NCBI GenBank assembly: GCA_964633975.1
Contig: CAZWKX010000007.1
Span: 1 to 64,000, forward strand
Length of the DNA: 64,000 nt
Direction of reading: 5' to 3'
Source of the DNA: CAZWKX01 sp964633975
GTDB taxonomy: Bacteria; Actinomycetota; Acidimicrobiia; Spongiisociales; UBA11373
The notes under the pieces are model-generated. The model saw nothing but the letters and a program-made list of their open reading frames with translations, did no database searches and had not been told where the DNA came from. Each line of letters begins with the position of its first letter. The first letter of the stretch is position 1. The position numbers were made by a program, and so were the translations under genes. Below, piece by piece: positions 1 to 9,628 of the stretch.

Positions 1-14
1 GGGGGTGCCTCCCG

Positions 15-1472
15 ATGCCGAGTGATCGAGTCAGCCTCGGGGACCTCGCCGGCGAGGTGGGGGGACGCCTCGTCGGCGATTCGCGAATCGTGGTCACCGA
101 CGTCACCCACGACACACGATCGGCAGGTCCCGGCGTGCTTTTTGTTGCGGTGCGCGGTTTCCGGACCGACGGCCATCGCTACATCCCTGAGGCGCGTGCC
201 GTCGGCACCGCCGCCGTCTGCTCGGAGCAGGACCCCGGCGACGGCGGGCCCGCCATCGTCGTTTCCAACACGCGAGCGGCGCTGGGGCCGCTGGCGGCGC
301 GTGTGCACGGATATCCGTCGCGGCGCCTGCGCGTCGTGGGCATCACAGGCACCAACGGCAAGACGACGGCGACGCACCTGCTCGAGGCGATCGTGTCGGC
401 TGCCGGGCTGGTGCCGGGATTGGTGGGCACGGTGGGAGCGCGTATTGGCTCGGCCGCCGTCGAAGTGCCGCGCACCACACCGGAGGCTTCCGATTTCCAG
501 CGGCTTCTGGCCTCCATGGTGCATGCCGGGGTCGATGTGGCCGCCGTGGAAGTGTCGTCGCACGCCCTGGCTCTGGGCCGGGTGGCGGCCACGCGCTTCG
601 CTGTGGTCGCCTTCACCAACCTCTCCCAGGATCACCTCGATTTCCACGGGAGCATGGAGAGCTACTACCAGGCGAAGGCGGCGCTCTTCGTCCCCGAGCT
701 GGCCGGCCGCGCCGTCATCTGGAGCGACGATCCGGCCGGACGCCGCCTGGCCCAGGAGACCGAGTTGCCGGTGACCACCGTGGGTCTCGACCCGCAGGCC
801 GACGTGTCGGCACGCGCCCTGGAGATGAGGTTGGACGGATCGTCGTTTGTGCTCACAGGGGCGGGGGAGGAAACGGATGTCGAGCTGAAGCTCGGCGGGG
901 ACTTCAACGTGGCCAACGCCCTGGTGGCCGCGGCCTGCGCTGCCGCGGTAGGCATAGGCTCCGATAGCATCGCCGCCGGAATCGCTTCGGTCGGTTCGGT
1001 GCCGGGCCGTTTTGAGATCGTTGACGTGGGGAAGGAGTTCGCCGTTGTCGTCGACTACGCCCACACGCCGGATGGCGTGGCTTCAGTCATCGCCGCGGCG
1101 CGTCCGCTGGTCGGCGGGTCGCGAGTGATCGTGGCTCTCGGCGCCGGAGGCGATCGGGATCGGGCCAAGCGGCCGCTGATGGGTGCGGCGGCGGCTCAGG
1201 CCGACATTGCATTCTTCACCTCGGACAATCCCCGGTCCGAGGCCCCGGCCACCATCGTGGCGGAGGTGGCTGCGGGAGCCGCTGGTCAGCCCGCCGAGGT
1301 CCACGTCGAAATCGACCGGCGCCTGGCCATCAGGAGCGCTCTCGCTGCTGCTCGACCCGGCGACGTCGTGCTCATCTTGGGCAAGGGCCACGAGGCGCGG
1401 CAGGAGTTCGCCGACTACGTCGTGGCCTTCGACGATCGCATCGTTGCGATGGAGGAGGCCGCGGCGTTATGA
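15..1472 (+). CDS. murE: UDP-MurNAc-tripeptide synthetase MurE
   Basis: Adds the third stem-peptide residue to UDP-MurNAc-L-Ala-D-Glu in the cytoplasm. The 485-residue product has the Mur ligase layout: an N-terminal UDP-binding domain, a central ATPase domain with TGTNGKTT at residues 111-118, and a C-terminal ligase domain. The D-N-P-R motif at about 404-407 is the signature of meso-diaminopimelate-adding MurE, so this cell wall is probably DAP type. The ATG at 15 is the first start available; the sequence before it is too short to show a ribosome site or the preceding gene (ftsI is usual). It overlaps murF by 4 nt (ATGA), implying translational coupling. Confidence 0.96.
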   Translation: MPSDRVSLGDLAGEVGGRLVGDSRIVVTDVTHDTRSAGPGVLFVAVRGFRTDGHRYIPEARAVGTAAVCSEQDPGDGGPAIVVSNTRAALGPLAARVHGYPSRRLRVVGITGTNGKTTATHLLEAIVSAAGLVPGLVGTVGARIGSAAVEVPRTTPEASDFQRLLASMVHAGVDVAAVEVSSHALALGRVAATRFAVVAFTNLSQDHLDFHGSMESYYQAKAALFVPELAGRAVIWSDDPAGRRLAQETELPVTTVGLDPQADVSARALEMRLDGSSFVLTGAGEETDVELKLGGDFNVANALVAAACAAAVGIGSDSIAAGIASVGSVPGRFEIVDVGKEFAVVVDYAHTPDGVASVIAAARPLVGGSRVIVALGAGGDRDRAKRPLMGAAAAQADIAFFTSDNPRSEAPATIVAEVAAGAAGQPAEVHVEIDRRLAIRSALAAARPGDVVLILGKGHEARQEFADYVVAFDDRIVAMEEAAAL

Positions 1473-2794
1473 AGTGGGGTCTCAACACCATTGCGGCCGC
1501 CGTCGGGGGAGAGGCCTTCGGCTCGGCCGAGGTGACCGGTGTGGCCACGGACTCCCGGCATGTCGTGGCCGGCGATCTCTTCGTTGCACTCCACGGCGAG
1601 AGGGCGGACGGCCACGACTTCATGGCCGACGCCCTGTCGGCCGGCGCCGTCGCAGTCATGGTGGAACGCGGACGCGCCGCGCCCGGCGTCGACGCGGTCG
1701 AAGTGACCGACACGCTGGAGGCCCTGCGGCTCATGGCAGTGGCACGGCGCAAGGAAATCAGCATCCCGGTGGCGGCCGTCACCGGTTCCTCGGGGAAGAC
1801 GACGACCAAGGACATGCTCGCTGCGGCGGTTGGACCCGGCGCCCACGCGGCCCTTTCGTCCTACAACAACGAGATTGGGGTGCCGCTCACGGTGCTGACG
1901 ATGCCGGAGGACGCCTCGGCCCTGATCGTCGAGGTCGGCAGCCGAGGACGTGGTCACATAGCTCTTTTGGCGCCGGCCGTGCGTCCAGACGTGGCCGTCA
2001 TCACGCACGTGGGCCGGGCCCACATGGAGACCTTCGGCGATGTCGAGAGCGTGCTCGATTCGAAATGGGAGCTGGTGGAGGCCTTGCCCGCCGAAGGCGT
2101 CGCCGTGCTTCCGAGAGAAGATGGGCGTCTTGTGGAACGACGCGGCGAAGCTCCGCGGCTCACTTTCGGCGAGGTGCCCGATGCCGACGTGGCGATTGCG
2201 CGGCTCCGTCTCGACAGGTGCGGCCGGCCGACTTTCGAATTGCGCCGCGGGGGGGAGATCGCCGAGGTGTCGCTACGGGTCGCCGGCAGGCACCAGGCGC
2301 GCAACGCGGCCGCCGCCGTGGCCGGCGCGTTGGCGCTGGGTGTCGAGTTCTCTGTGGCCGCCGGCCGGGTGGGCGAGGCAGACCTGTCGCCGTGGCGTAT
2401 GGAGGTCATCGAGGGTGCGATCACCGTGATCAACGATTCCTACAACGCCAACCCCGACTCGATGGAAGCGGCGCTGCGGACCGTTGCGGCTCTCGAAGGC
2501 CGCCACATTGCCGTGCTCGGCAGGATGCACGAGCTTGGCGACTTCGAGGAGTCGGCGCACCGGCAGGTAGGCGAGCTGGCTCGGAAGCTCGGTTTCGCAT
2601 TCGTCGTGGTCGTCGGCGCCGATCCCGGCATTGCGGCAGGGGCCGGGCCCGTCGCACGTAGTGTGGGCAGCACCGAAGAGGCGCACGGCGTGCTCCGAGG
2701 GCTACTCCGGGAGGGAGACCTCGTGCTGGTGAAGGCGTCGCGCGCCGAGGGCCTCGAGGGGCTGGCGGCGACCATCGCGGGAGGTGTCGCGTGA
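1469..2794 (+). CDS. murF: UDP-MurNAc-tripeptide:D-Ala-D-Ala ligase MurF
   Basis: Joins the D-Ala-D-Ala dipeptide to the UDP-MurNAc-tripeptide, completing the cytoplasmic pentapeptide precursor. The 441-residue protein carries the Mur ligase ATP loop TGSSGKTT at residues 105-112 and the downstream NDSYNANPDS segment characteristic of MurF. Length is normal for the family. The start ATG overlaps the murE stop (ATGA) and its own stop overlaps the GTG of mraY, so it is an internal cistron of the mur operon with no room for a separate promoter. Confidence 0.96.
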   Translation: MKWGLNTIAAAVGGEAFGSAEVTGVATDSRHVVAGDLFVALHGERADGHDFMADALSAGAVAVMVERGRAAPGVDAVEVTDTLEALRLMAVARRKEISIPVAAVTGSSGKTTTKDMLAAAVGPGAHAALSSYNNEIGVPLTVLTMPEDASALIVEVGSRGRGHIALLAPAVRPDVAVITHVGRAHMETFGDVESVLDSKWELVEALPAEGVAVLPREDGRLVERRGEAPRLTFGEVPDADVAIARLRLDRCGRPTFELRRGGEIAEVSLRVAGRHQARNAAAAVAGALALGVEFSVAAGRVGEADLSPWRMEVIEGAITVINDSYNANPDSMEAALRTVAALEGRHIAVLGRMHELGDFEESAHRQVGELARKLGFAFVVVVGADPGIAAGAGPVARSVGSTEEAHGVLRGLLREGDLVLVKASRAEGLEGLAATIAGGVA

Positions 2795-3843
2795 TCGTCA
2801 TGCTGCTGGCGGCGGCCACTGCCTTCGGGGCCATGTTGATTATCACTCCGATTGCCATTCGCATGCTGCGGGCGCGGGCCATCGGCCAGTTCATTCAGGA
2901 AGAGGTCGAAGGCCACATGCACAAGCGGGGCACCCCGACGATGGGTGGCCTCGTGATAATGCTCGGCGTCATCGCCGGCTGGTTCGTGGCGCACATCGAT
3001 GCTCGCACCGCCGAGGGCCACTGGCGTCTCGGCTTCCGGGACTTCGGCCTGCCCGGCCTGCTCGTGCTGCTGGCCTTCGTCGGTATGGGAGTCATCGGCC
3101 TTCTCGACGACTACTCCAAGGTGCGCCGAGCCCGCAACCTCGGGCTCAAGAAGCGCTGGAAGTTCCTCGGCCAGCTCGCCATCGCCGGCCTCTTCTACTG
3201 GGGGGCCATCAGCTTCGGGGTGAGCACGGAGCTCTCGTTCACCAGGCCGCTCGGCCTCGATCTCAACGGCGTCTATTGGCTCTGGGTGCTGCTGCTGCTC
3301 ACCGGGACGGCCAACGCGGTGAACATCACAGATGGTCTCGACGGCCTGGTGTCCGGGTCGGCAGCTCTCGTGTTCGGCGCGTTCACGATCATGTCGTTCT
3401 GGCAGTTCCGCCATCCCAGCTTCTACGGCACGACCGACGGCACTCTCGAGCTCGCCATCGTGTCTGCGGCGCTGTTCGGTGCCGTCCTCGGTTTCCTGTG
3501 GTGGAATGCGGCGCCGGCGAAGATCTTCATGGGCGACACCGGCTCGCAGGCGCTGGGGGGCGCCATGGCGGCTCTGGCCCTGCTCACGAACACCCATCTG
3601 CTGCTCGGCATCGTGGGCGGGCTCTACGTCATGGTGACCATGTCGGTGATACTCCAGGTGATCGCTTTTCGCATCTGGGGAAAACGCATCTTCCTGATGG
3701 CTCCCCTCCACCATCACTTCGAACTCAAGGGATGGCCGGAGACCACGGTCATCGTCCGGTTCTGGATCATCGCCGCGCTATCCATCGGTCTGGCCCTCGG
3801 GGTCTTCTATTACGACTTCATCGCATCGGGAGGTGTGGGATGA
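2791..3843 (+). CDS. mraY: Phospho-MurNAc-pentapeptide translocase MraY
   Basis: Integral membrane enzyme that transfers phospho-MurNAc-pentapeptide to undecaprenyl phosphate to make lipid I. About ten hydrophobic segments are visible in 350 residues. Family motifs are present: LLDDYSK (catalytic aspartates), NITDGLDGL, FMGDTGSQALGG and the histidine cluster PLHHHFELKG near the end. The GTG start overlaps the murF stop (GTGA). The downstream overlap with murD is again ATGA. Confidence 0.96.
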   Translation: MIVMLLAAATAFGAMLIITPIAIRMLRARAIGQFIQEEVEGHMHKRGTPTMGGLVIMLGVIAGWFVAHIDARTAEGHWRLGFRDFGLPGLLVLLAFVGMGVIGLLDDYSKVRRARNLGLKKRWKFLGQLAIAGLFYWGAISFGVSTELSFTRPLGLDLNGVYWLWVLLLLTGTANAVNITDGLDGLVSGSAALVFGAFTIMSFWQFRHPSFYGTTDGTLELAIVSAALFGAVLGFLWWNAAPAKIFMGDTGSQALGGAMAALALLTNTHLLLGIVGGLYVMVTMSVILQVIAFRIWGKRIFLMAPLHHHFELKGWPETTVIVRFWIIAALSIGLALGVFYYDFIASGGVG

Positions 3844-5123
3844 AAGTTCTTGTCATCGGGTCTGCCGTGAGCGGGCGGGTTGCCCTGGGCCTGCTCGAGC
3901 ACGAAGGCCACGAGACGGTGGCCTACGACGCAGACCCGAGATCTCTCGTCGGGCTCGAGGGCCGAAGGCAGACTCACGGTGGAGACTGGGATCCCAAGCT
4001 GCTGCGCGGGATCGACCTGGTGGTGGTGAGTCCCGGCGTGCCCGAGCACGCCGCGCCGATCCAGGACTCGCTCAGTGCAGGTCTTCCGGTCTGGAGCGAG
4101 ATGGAGTTGGCGGCACGGCACATCGACGCCCCGCTCATCGCCATAACCGGCACGAACGGCAAGACGACGACGACCGACGTGGCCGCCGAGATGCTTAGCG
4201 CCTCGGGTCTGCGCACCCGAGCCCTGGGCAACATCGGGCTGCCGCTCAGCGACGCCGTGGACGGCGATTGGGACGTGCTCGTGGTCGAGGCATCGAGCTT
4301 CCAGCTGCGCTTCATCGACGAGTTCCATCCCGAGGTCTCCGTGCTGCTCAACCTGGCGCCCGATCATCTCGATTGGCACGGTACCTTCGACGCATACGCG
4401 GCCGCCAAGGCGCGTATCTGGGAGAACCAGGACTCCAACGACGTCCTCATCTTCGATGGCGACGACGCCGGAGCGGCCGAGGCGGTTGCCGACGTCAGAG
4501 TGCCCCGAGTCGAGGTGAGCGGATCGCGCCGCCCTCACGGGGGCAGCGGACCGGAGGACGGCAAGCTGTGGATCGGGGCCGCTGCACTCGATCTCTCCAG
4601 CATGCAGGCCTCCAGTCCGGCGTTCCTCGTCGATATCGCCGCGGCCGGCGAGGCGGCTCTGGCAACGGGGGCGACCCCGGAAGCGGTCCTTGAAGTCGCC
4701 CGGGACTACAAGCCGGGCCGGCACCGGCGTCAGGAGATCGGCAGCTGGGGCGGGGTGCTATGGGTGGACGATTCGAAGGCGACCAACCCGCACGCCGCTG
4801 TTGCCGCCATCCGTTCCTACCCTTCGGTGGTCCTCATTGCCGGCGGACGCAACAAGGGCCTCGAGGTCGCTCCCGTGGCGCAGGAAGCGTCGGTGCGCTA
4901 CGTGATCGGGATCGGTGAGGCGGGCCAGGAGATCGTGGACGCCGCCAAAGCCGGGACCGTCGCCGCGAACCTCGAAGAGGCGGTGGCCGTCGCAGATGGC
5001 TGGGCGGCCAAAGGCGACACCGTGCTTCTTGCTCCGGCGTGTGCCTCCTTTGACATGTTCGACTCGTACGTTCAGCGCGGGGATCTGTTCGCCAATGCCG
5101 TGAGACGCCTCAAGGAGGGATGA
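3840..5123 (+). CDS. murD: UDP-MurNAc-L-alanine:D-glutamate ligase MurD
   Basis: Adds D-glutamate to UDP-MurNAc-L-Ala. The start is ATG 3840, overlapping the mraY stop; the same frame stays open far upstream, but that extension lies wholly inside mraY and is not part of the gene. The 427-residue product begins with a Rossmann-like segment (VLVIGSAVSG), has the ATP loop TGTNGKTT at 103-110, then ASSFQLRFI and LNLAPDHLDWH typical of MurD, and a C-terminal domain with VDDSKATNPHA. It is slightly short but complete. Confidence 0.96.
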   Translation: MKVLVIGSAVSGRVALGLLEHEGHETVAYDADPRSLVGLEGRRQTHGGDWDPKLLRGIDLVVVSPGVPEHAAPIQDSLSAGLPVWSEMELAARHIDAPLIAITGTNGKTTTTDVAAEMLSASGLRTRALGNIGLPLSDAVDGDWDVLVVEASSFQLRFIDEFHPEVSVLLNLAPDHLDWHGTFDAYAAAKARIWENQDSNDVLIFDGDDAGAAEAVADVRVPRVEVSGSRRPHGGSGPEDGKLWIGAAALDLSSMQASSPAFLVDIAAAGEAALATGATPEAVLEVARDYKPGRHRRQEIGSWGGVLWVDDSKATNPHAAVAAIRSYPSVVLIAGGRNKGLEVAPVAQEASVRYVIGIGEAGQEIVDAAKAGTVAANLEEAVAVADGWAAKGDTVLLAPACASFDMFDSYVQRGDLFANAVRRLKEG

Positions 5124-6295
5124 TGGCGACGCGTGTGGTCTCGATCGCGGCGACGAGGACGGCCATGCGGGAGGCGCAGCGGCTGGCTCGCAGCTCGTCG
5201 CGTCTGTCCATTTTTGTGCTCGTCCCCATGGCGCTGCTCATCATCGTTGGGCTGGGTGCCTTGCTCTCCGCATCTTCGGTGCTTGCCCTGCGGGAGACCG
5301 GCGATTCCCTCTTCTACTTCAAACGCCAGCTGATGTGGCTCGGCGTCGGGATCCTGGCTCTCACCGTGGCGGCGGCCACACCGCTGCGCTGGTGGCGGCG
5401 CATGGCGTTCCCGATCTTCACCGTCACGGTGCTGCTTCTCGTCGCTGTGTTGTTCGTCGGCGAGCGGTCCTACGGGGCGACGCGCTGGCTCATCGTGGGG
5501 CCCGTGTCCATCCAGCCGTCCGAGTTGGCCAAGCTGAGCACTGTGCTCTTCCTGGCCACGCTCGTCAGCCGTCGCGAGGGTTCGATGCACCGCCTCCGTG
5601 ATTTCTTCTGGCCGGTGGCCGGCTCTCTCGGCATCGTGGCTTTCCTCATCGTCTTCCAGCCGGATCTGGGAACGACCGTGCTGGTGGCTGCGGCCGCGTT
5701 CGCCGTGCTAGCCGCCTCCGCGGCTCCGATGGGATATGTGCTCGGCGGGGCACTTCTGGGGGGGTCGGCCGCTCTGGGGCTCGCCGCGACCTCGCCGGAG
5801 AGGTGGGAGCGCATCATCTCGTTCTTCCAACTGGGCTCGGACCCGCTGGGCAGTGATTATCAGGCGATTCAGTCGCTCGTCGCCCTCGGAACGGGTGGGG
5901 CCTTCGGCGTCGGCCTCGGGGCGAGCAGGGCACGCTGGTCGTTCCTCCCCAATGCCCACACCGACTTCATCTTCGCCATCATCGGTGAGGAGACCGGGCT
6001 CGCCGGATCACTCGCCGTGATTGCGCTGTTCCTGACCATCACCGTGGCCGGCATGATGGTGGCCTACCGTTCATCGGACCGGTTTGGGCGACTCGTCGCC
6101 GTCGGCATCACGACGTGGCTGGTGACACAAGCGCTTGTGAACATCGGAGGCGTGGTCGGCGCCCTTCCGATCACAGGGATTCCACTGCCGTTCCTCTCGA
6201 TGGGCGGAAGCGCTCTCGTGACCGAGATGATTGGCGTGGGCGTCCTCATCAGCGTGCTGCGGGAGCAGGGCCCGACGCTGCGGGGGACGGTGTGA
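5120..6295 (+). CDS. ftsW: Septal SEDS glycosyltransferase FtsW
   Basis: SEDS-family peptidoglycan polymerase of the divisome, working with a class B PBP. The 391-residue protein has about ten membrane segments, with SEDS hallmarks YGATRWLIVGPVSIQPSEL and the C-terminal GIPLPFLSMGGSAL. A predicted cytoplasmic N-terminal stretch of about 35 residues is rich in Arg and Ser. Tandem ATGs at 5120 and 5123 make the exact start uncertain by one residue; both overlap the murD stop and follow an AAGGAGG ribosome site. Its position between murD and murG supports FtsW rather than RodA. Confidence 0.94.
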   Translation: MMATRVVSIAATRTAMREAQRLARSSSRLSIFVLVPMALLIIVGLGALLSASSVLALRETGDSLFYFKRQLMWLGVGILALTVAAATPLRWWRRMAFPIFTVTVLLLVAVLFVGERSYGATRWLIVGPVSIQPSELAKLSTVLFLATLVSRREGSMHRLRDFFWPVAGSLGIVAFLIVFQPDLGTTVLVAAAAFAVLAASAAPMGYVLGGALLGGSAALGLAATSPERWERIISFFQLGSDPLGSDYQAIQSLVALGTGGAFGVGLGASRARWSFLPNAHTDFIFAIIGEETGLAGSLAVIALFLTITVAGMMVAYRSSDRFGRLVAVGITTWLVTQALVNIGGVVGALPITGIPLPFLSMGGSALVTEMIGVGVLISVLREQGPTLRGTV

Positions 6296-7368
6296 CCATC
6301 GTGCTGGTGGCCGCCGGGACGGGTGGCCACATCTTTCCGGCGTTGGCAATCGGGGAAGCTCTGGTGGAGCGCGGCGTGCCACGCTCCCAGGTGGTGTTCT
6401 TCGGAGGTGATCGCCTCGAGGCAACGGCCGTGCCCGCGGCCGGATTCCCCTTTGTGGGTTTCAGCCTGGTGAGGCTCGAGAGGTCCTTCACGCCGCGCAA
6501 CCTGCTCATTCCCGTAGCGGTGCGACGCACGGCCGGTGCCATGGCCCGTGAGTTGACCGCCCGCCACGTCGGGGTGGTGCTCGGCATGAGTGGATATGCC
6601 ACGGTGCCTGCGGCGCTTGCCGCCCCGCGTTCCGGAGCGGCGCTGTTCCTTCAGGAACAGAACGCGGTGCCGGGCCTGGCGGCTCGGTTCGCCGCCCGCC
6701 GGGCCCGGGCCACGTTCCTGGGGCTGCCCGGGGCCGCGCAGTCGCTCCCGAGGTCGGTGCTAACCGGCAATCCTCTGCGTCCGGAGATCGTGTCGTTCGA
6801 TCGGCAGCGGCTTCGGCAGGAGGCGCGGCACCGGTACGGCATCGCCGCCGAATCGACGGTGTTGGGCGTTGCCGGGGGGAGCCTGGGCGCCCGGGTCCTC
6901 AACGAGTCGGTTGCGGCCGTGGTGGAGCGGTGGAAGGCAGGGCCGCTGACCGTGCTCCACCTGACGGGTCGAGAGGCGGCGGCGGCAATGACCCGTCGCT
7001 CCGAGGCGGCGCCGCTACCGTGGCTGTGCCTGCCCTTCGAGGAGCGGATGGATCTCTTCTACGCCGCGGCGGATCTCCTGCTCTGCCGGGCCGGGGCGAT
7101 GACGGTGAGCGAAGTGGCGGCCACGGGCACCCCCGCCGTGCTCGTTCCTTTGGAGCGTGTGGGTCAGCACCACAACGCGGCCGCTCTTGAGGATGTCGGC
7201 GCCGCCAGGGTGGTGCGGCAGGCGGAAGTCTCGCGCTTGCCCGAGATCGTGATCGAGCTGCTTGGTGATGCGGATGTGCGGGCCGGAATGAGTTCGGCCG
7301 CAGCGACGGTGGCGCACCGCGACGCGGCTCATGTGATTGCAGCGCACCTCCTGGAGGCGGCGAGATGA
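6292..7368 (+). CDS. murG: UDP-GlcNAc:lipid I transferase MurG
   Basis: Converts lipid I to lipid II on the inner membrane face. The start is the GTG at 6292, overlapping the ftsW stop (GTGA); the frame is open upstream but that part lies inside ftsW. The 358-residue protein starts with VLVAAGTGGHIFPALA, the glycine-rich GT-B motif for the lipid phosphate. The UDP-GlcNAc-binding half includes GGSLGARVLNE and the CRAGAMTVSE segment. Length is normal. Confidence 0.95.
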   Translation: MTIVLVAAGTGGHIFPALAIGEALVERGVPRSQVVFFGGDRLEATAVPAAGFPFVGFSLVRLERSFTPRNLLIPVAVRRTAGAMARELTARHVGVVLGMSGYATVPAALAAPRSGAALFLQEQNAVPGLAARFAARRARATFLGLPGAAQSLPRSVLTGNPLRPEIVSFDRQRLRQEARHRYGIAAESTVLGVAGGSLGARVLNESVAAVVERWKAGPLTVLHLTGREAAAAMTRRSEAAPLPWLCLPFEERMDLFYAAADLLLCRAGAMTVSEVAATGTPAVLVPLERVGQHHNAAALEDVGAARVVRQAEVSRLPEIVIELLGDADVRAGMSSAAATVAHRDAAHVIAAHLLEAAR

Positions 7369-8732
7369 GGGGAATCGAGCATTACGCCCACATACATGTG
7401 ATCGGGGTGGCCGGTGCGGGCATGAGCGGGCTGGCCAAGCTGCTGGCCCAGGCCGGCCACACGGTGACCGGGTCGGACCTGAAGCCGGGGCGAGCGCTGG
7501 TCGAGCTATTGGCTCTGGGCGTCGAGACGTGGGTCGGGCACCGTCCCGAGGCCGCGGCCGCATCGGATCTTGTGGTCGCCTCGTCGGCCGTGCCGCAATC
7601 CGATCCCGAGATCGTGGCGGCCGCCGAAGCCGGCGTCGATGTGTGGCAGCGGCCTCGGCTGCTTGCGGAGATGACGGCCAAGGAGCCGGCTCTCGGCGTG
7701 ACCGGGACACACGGCAAGACCACGGCGACGGCTTTGCTGGTTGCCGGGATGCGGGCTCTCGGCCGTGACCCCTCCTTCATGGTGGGGGGCCATCTCGGCG
7801 ACCTGAACACGAATGCGCATCGTGGTGAGCCGGGGCTGTTCGTGCTCGAAGCCGATGAGGCCTTCGGCACATTCTTGGATCTGCATCTGGTCGGCCTCGT
7901 CGTTACCAACATCGAGATGGACCACCTCGACTACTACGGATCACTGCCGCAACTCGAAGATGCCTTTGCAGACGTGGCTTCACGAGTCGACGGGCCGGTG
8001 CTGGCCTGCATCGACGATCCGGGAGCTCACCGGCTGGCGGCCAGGATCGAGAGCACCGTCACGTATGGCACTGCCGAGGCGGCCGCCTGGCGAGTGGTCA
8101 ACGTGCGTCATGGGGCCGGCGCGGTGCGGTTCGATCTCGATCATGGTGGTGAACAGGTAGATGTCTCTGTTCCCCGTCCCGGGCTCCACGTGGCTCGGAA
8201 CGCCGCCGGCGTGCTGGCTCTGGTGGGTGAGCTGGGGTTCGACGTGGGCGCGGCCGCATCCGGCCTGGTCTCCTTCGGCGGGGTGCGGCGACGTTTTGAG
8301 GTGCGCGCCGAGATTGCCGGCGTGACCGTGATCGACGACTACGCCCATCATCCCAGTGAGGTGGCCGCCGTCATCGAGGCGGCCCGGCTGGGTGCCGAGG
8401 GGCGGATCGTCGCCGTCTTCCAGCCGCATCGCTTCAGTCGCACGGCGCAGCTCGCAGGTGAATTCGGGTCGGTGCTCGCCGGGGCCGATCGGGTCTTCGT
8501 GACCGACGTCTACAGCGCCGGCGAAGCACCGGTGCCGGGGGTCAGCGGCCGGCTTGTGGCCGATGCAGCTGCCGCCGCCGGAGCCGATGTGTCGTATGTG
8601 CCCCGCCGGGCCGAGCTGGCCGAGGCCATCGTCGCAGGGGTCCGCGCCGGCGACGTCGTGATCTTGATGGGTGCCGGCGACGTCACCATCGTCGCCGACG
8701 AGCTGGCGCCGCTGCTCGGGAGCCCGACGTGA
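7365..8732 (+). CDS. murC: UDP-MurNAc:L-alanine ligase MurC
   Basis: First stem-peptide ligase, adding L-alanine to UDP-MurNAc. The 455-residue protein has the N-terminal nucleotide-binding motif VIGVAGAGMSGLA, the ATP loop GTHGKTT, EADEAFGTF, and DDYAHHPSE in the C-terminal domain, all diagnostic of MurC. The ATG overlaps the murG stop and its TGA overlaps the GTG of murB. Confidence 0.96.
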   Translation: MRGIEHYAHIHVIGVAGAGMSGLAKLLAQAGHTVTGSDLKPGRALVELLALGVETWVGHRPEAAAASDLVVASSAVPQSDPEIVAAAEAGVDVWQRPRLLAEMTAKEPALGVTGTHGKTTATALLVAGMRALGRDPSFMVGGHLGDLNTNAHRGEPGLFVLEADEAFGTFLDLHLVGLVVTNIEMDHLDYYGSLPQLEDAFADVASRVDGPVLACIDDPGAHRLAARIESTVTYGTAEAAAWRVVNVRHGAGAVRFDLDHGGEQVDVSVPRPGLHVARNAAGVLALVGELGFDVGAAASGLVSFGGVRRRFEVRAEIAGVTVIDDYAHHPSEVAAVIEAARLGAEGRIVAVFQPHRFSRTAQLAGEFGSVLAGADRVFVTDVYSAGEAPVPGVSGRLVADAAAAAGADVSYVPRRAELAEAIVAGVRAGDVVILMGAGDVTIVADELAPLLGSPT

Positions 8733-9628
8733 GCAGCCTTGGCGATCTCCTCGCGGAAGGGCTCTTGAGGGAGAACGTGGGCCTTTCGTCCCTGACGACC
8801 TACAAGCTCGGAGGACCAGCTCGCTACATGATGGAGGTCGACGACGAGCAACACCTGCTGCGCCTGGCTCGGATTCTGCGCGAAGATCCTCACCCGGTGA
8901 TGGTGCTGGGCCGGGGTAGCAACGTCGTCATCTCCGCTGCAGGGTTTCCTGGGGTTGTGGTCCATCTGGCGCTGGCGGGCTTCCGTGTAGGGGACCACGG
9001 CACCGTCGAGGCCGGTGGTGGCCTGCCGCTTCCCGTGCTGGCGCGTCGCTCGGCTGATATGAATCGTGGCGGCTTGGAGTTCATGGCGGGCATACCGGGC
9101 TCGGTGGGAGGAGCCGTTCGCATGAATGCCGGGGGCCACGGCTCCGACACGGCCGGATGGCTCGTGCACGCACGGGTCGTAGACCTGGGGACCGGGACCG
9201 TCAGCGAGCGTACTGCCGACGATCTCCAGCTCGCTTATCGGCACAGCAACCTCTCCGACACCGATGTCGTTGTGGCCGCCACGTTCCGCACCGTGCCACG
9301 GAGTCGTGCCGAATCGGAGAAGCTCATCCGTGAGGTGGCCCGCTGGCGCAGACGGCATCAGCCGGGGGGGACCCTGAACGCCGGCAGCATTTTCAAGAAC
9401 CCGCCCGGCGACACGGCGGGGCGCATCATCGACGAGCAGGGCCTGAAGGGCTTCCGCGTCGGTGACGTCTGGGTCTCCGAAAGACACGCCAACTTTTTCG
9501 TGGCCGGACCCGCGGCCACACCGCAGGACATCCACAACCTCGTGGTGGCGGTCCGCCGTCGAGTGCATGAGGCCACCGGCGTCGAGCTGGAGCCCGAGAT
9601 TCGGTTCGTAGGTCCGTTCGCGCCATGA
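8729..9628 (+). CDS. murB: UDP-N-acetylenolpyruvoylglucosamine reductase MurB
   Basis: FAD/NADPH enzyme that makes UDP-MurNAc. The 299-residue protein has the FAD-binding segments LGRGSNVVISAAG and PGSVGGAVRMNAGGHG, the YRHS motif, and the NAGSIFKNP active-site segment. The serine there is the proton donor. The length and lack of the long tyrosine loop place it with type II MurB enzymes (as in Staphylococcus), not the E. coli type. Start GTG 8729 overlaps the murC stop. Confidence 0.94.
   Translation: MSSLGDLLAEGLLRENVGLSSLTTYKLGGPARYMMEVDDEQHLLRLARILREDPHPVMVLGRGSNVVISAAGFPGVVVHLALAGFRVGDHGTVEAGGGLPLPVLARRSADMNRGGLEFMAGIPGSVGGAVRMNAGGHGSDTAGWLVHARVVDLGTGTVSERTADDLQLAYRHSNLSDTDVVVAATFRTVPRSRAESEKLIREVARWRRRHQPGGTLNAGSIFKNPPGDTAGRIIDEQGLKGFRVGDVWVSERHANFFVAGPAATPQDIHNLVVAVRRRVHEATGVELEPEIRFVGPFAP

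Noticed and set aside
1183..2661. A 492-codon + strand frame overlapping murE and murF.
   Set aside because: Arg-rich alternate-frame translation with no conserved segment.
2440..3717. A 425-codon antisense open frame across murF and mraY.
   Set aside because: Low-complexity shadow translation with no motif, opposite to clear Mur genes.
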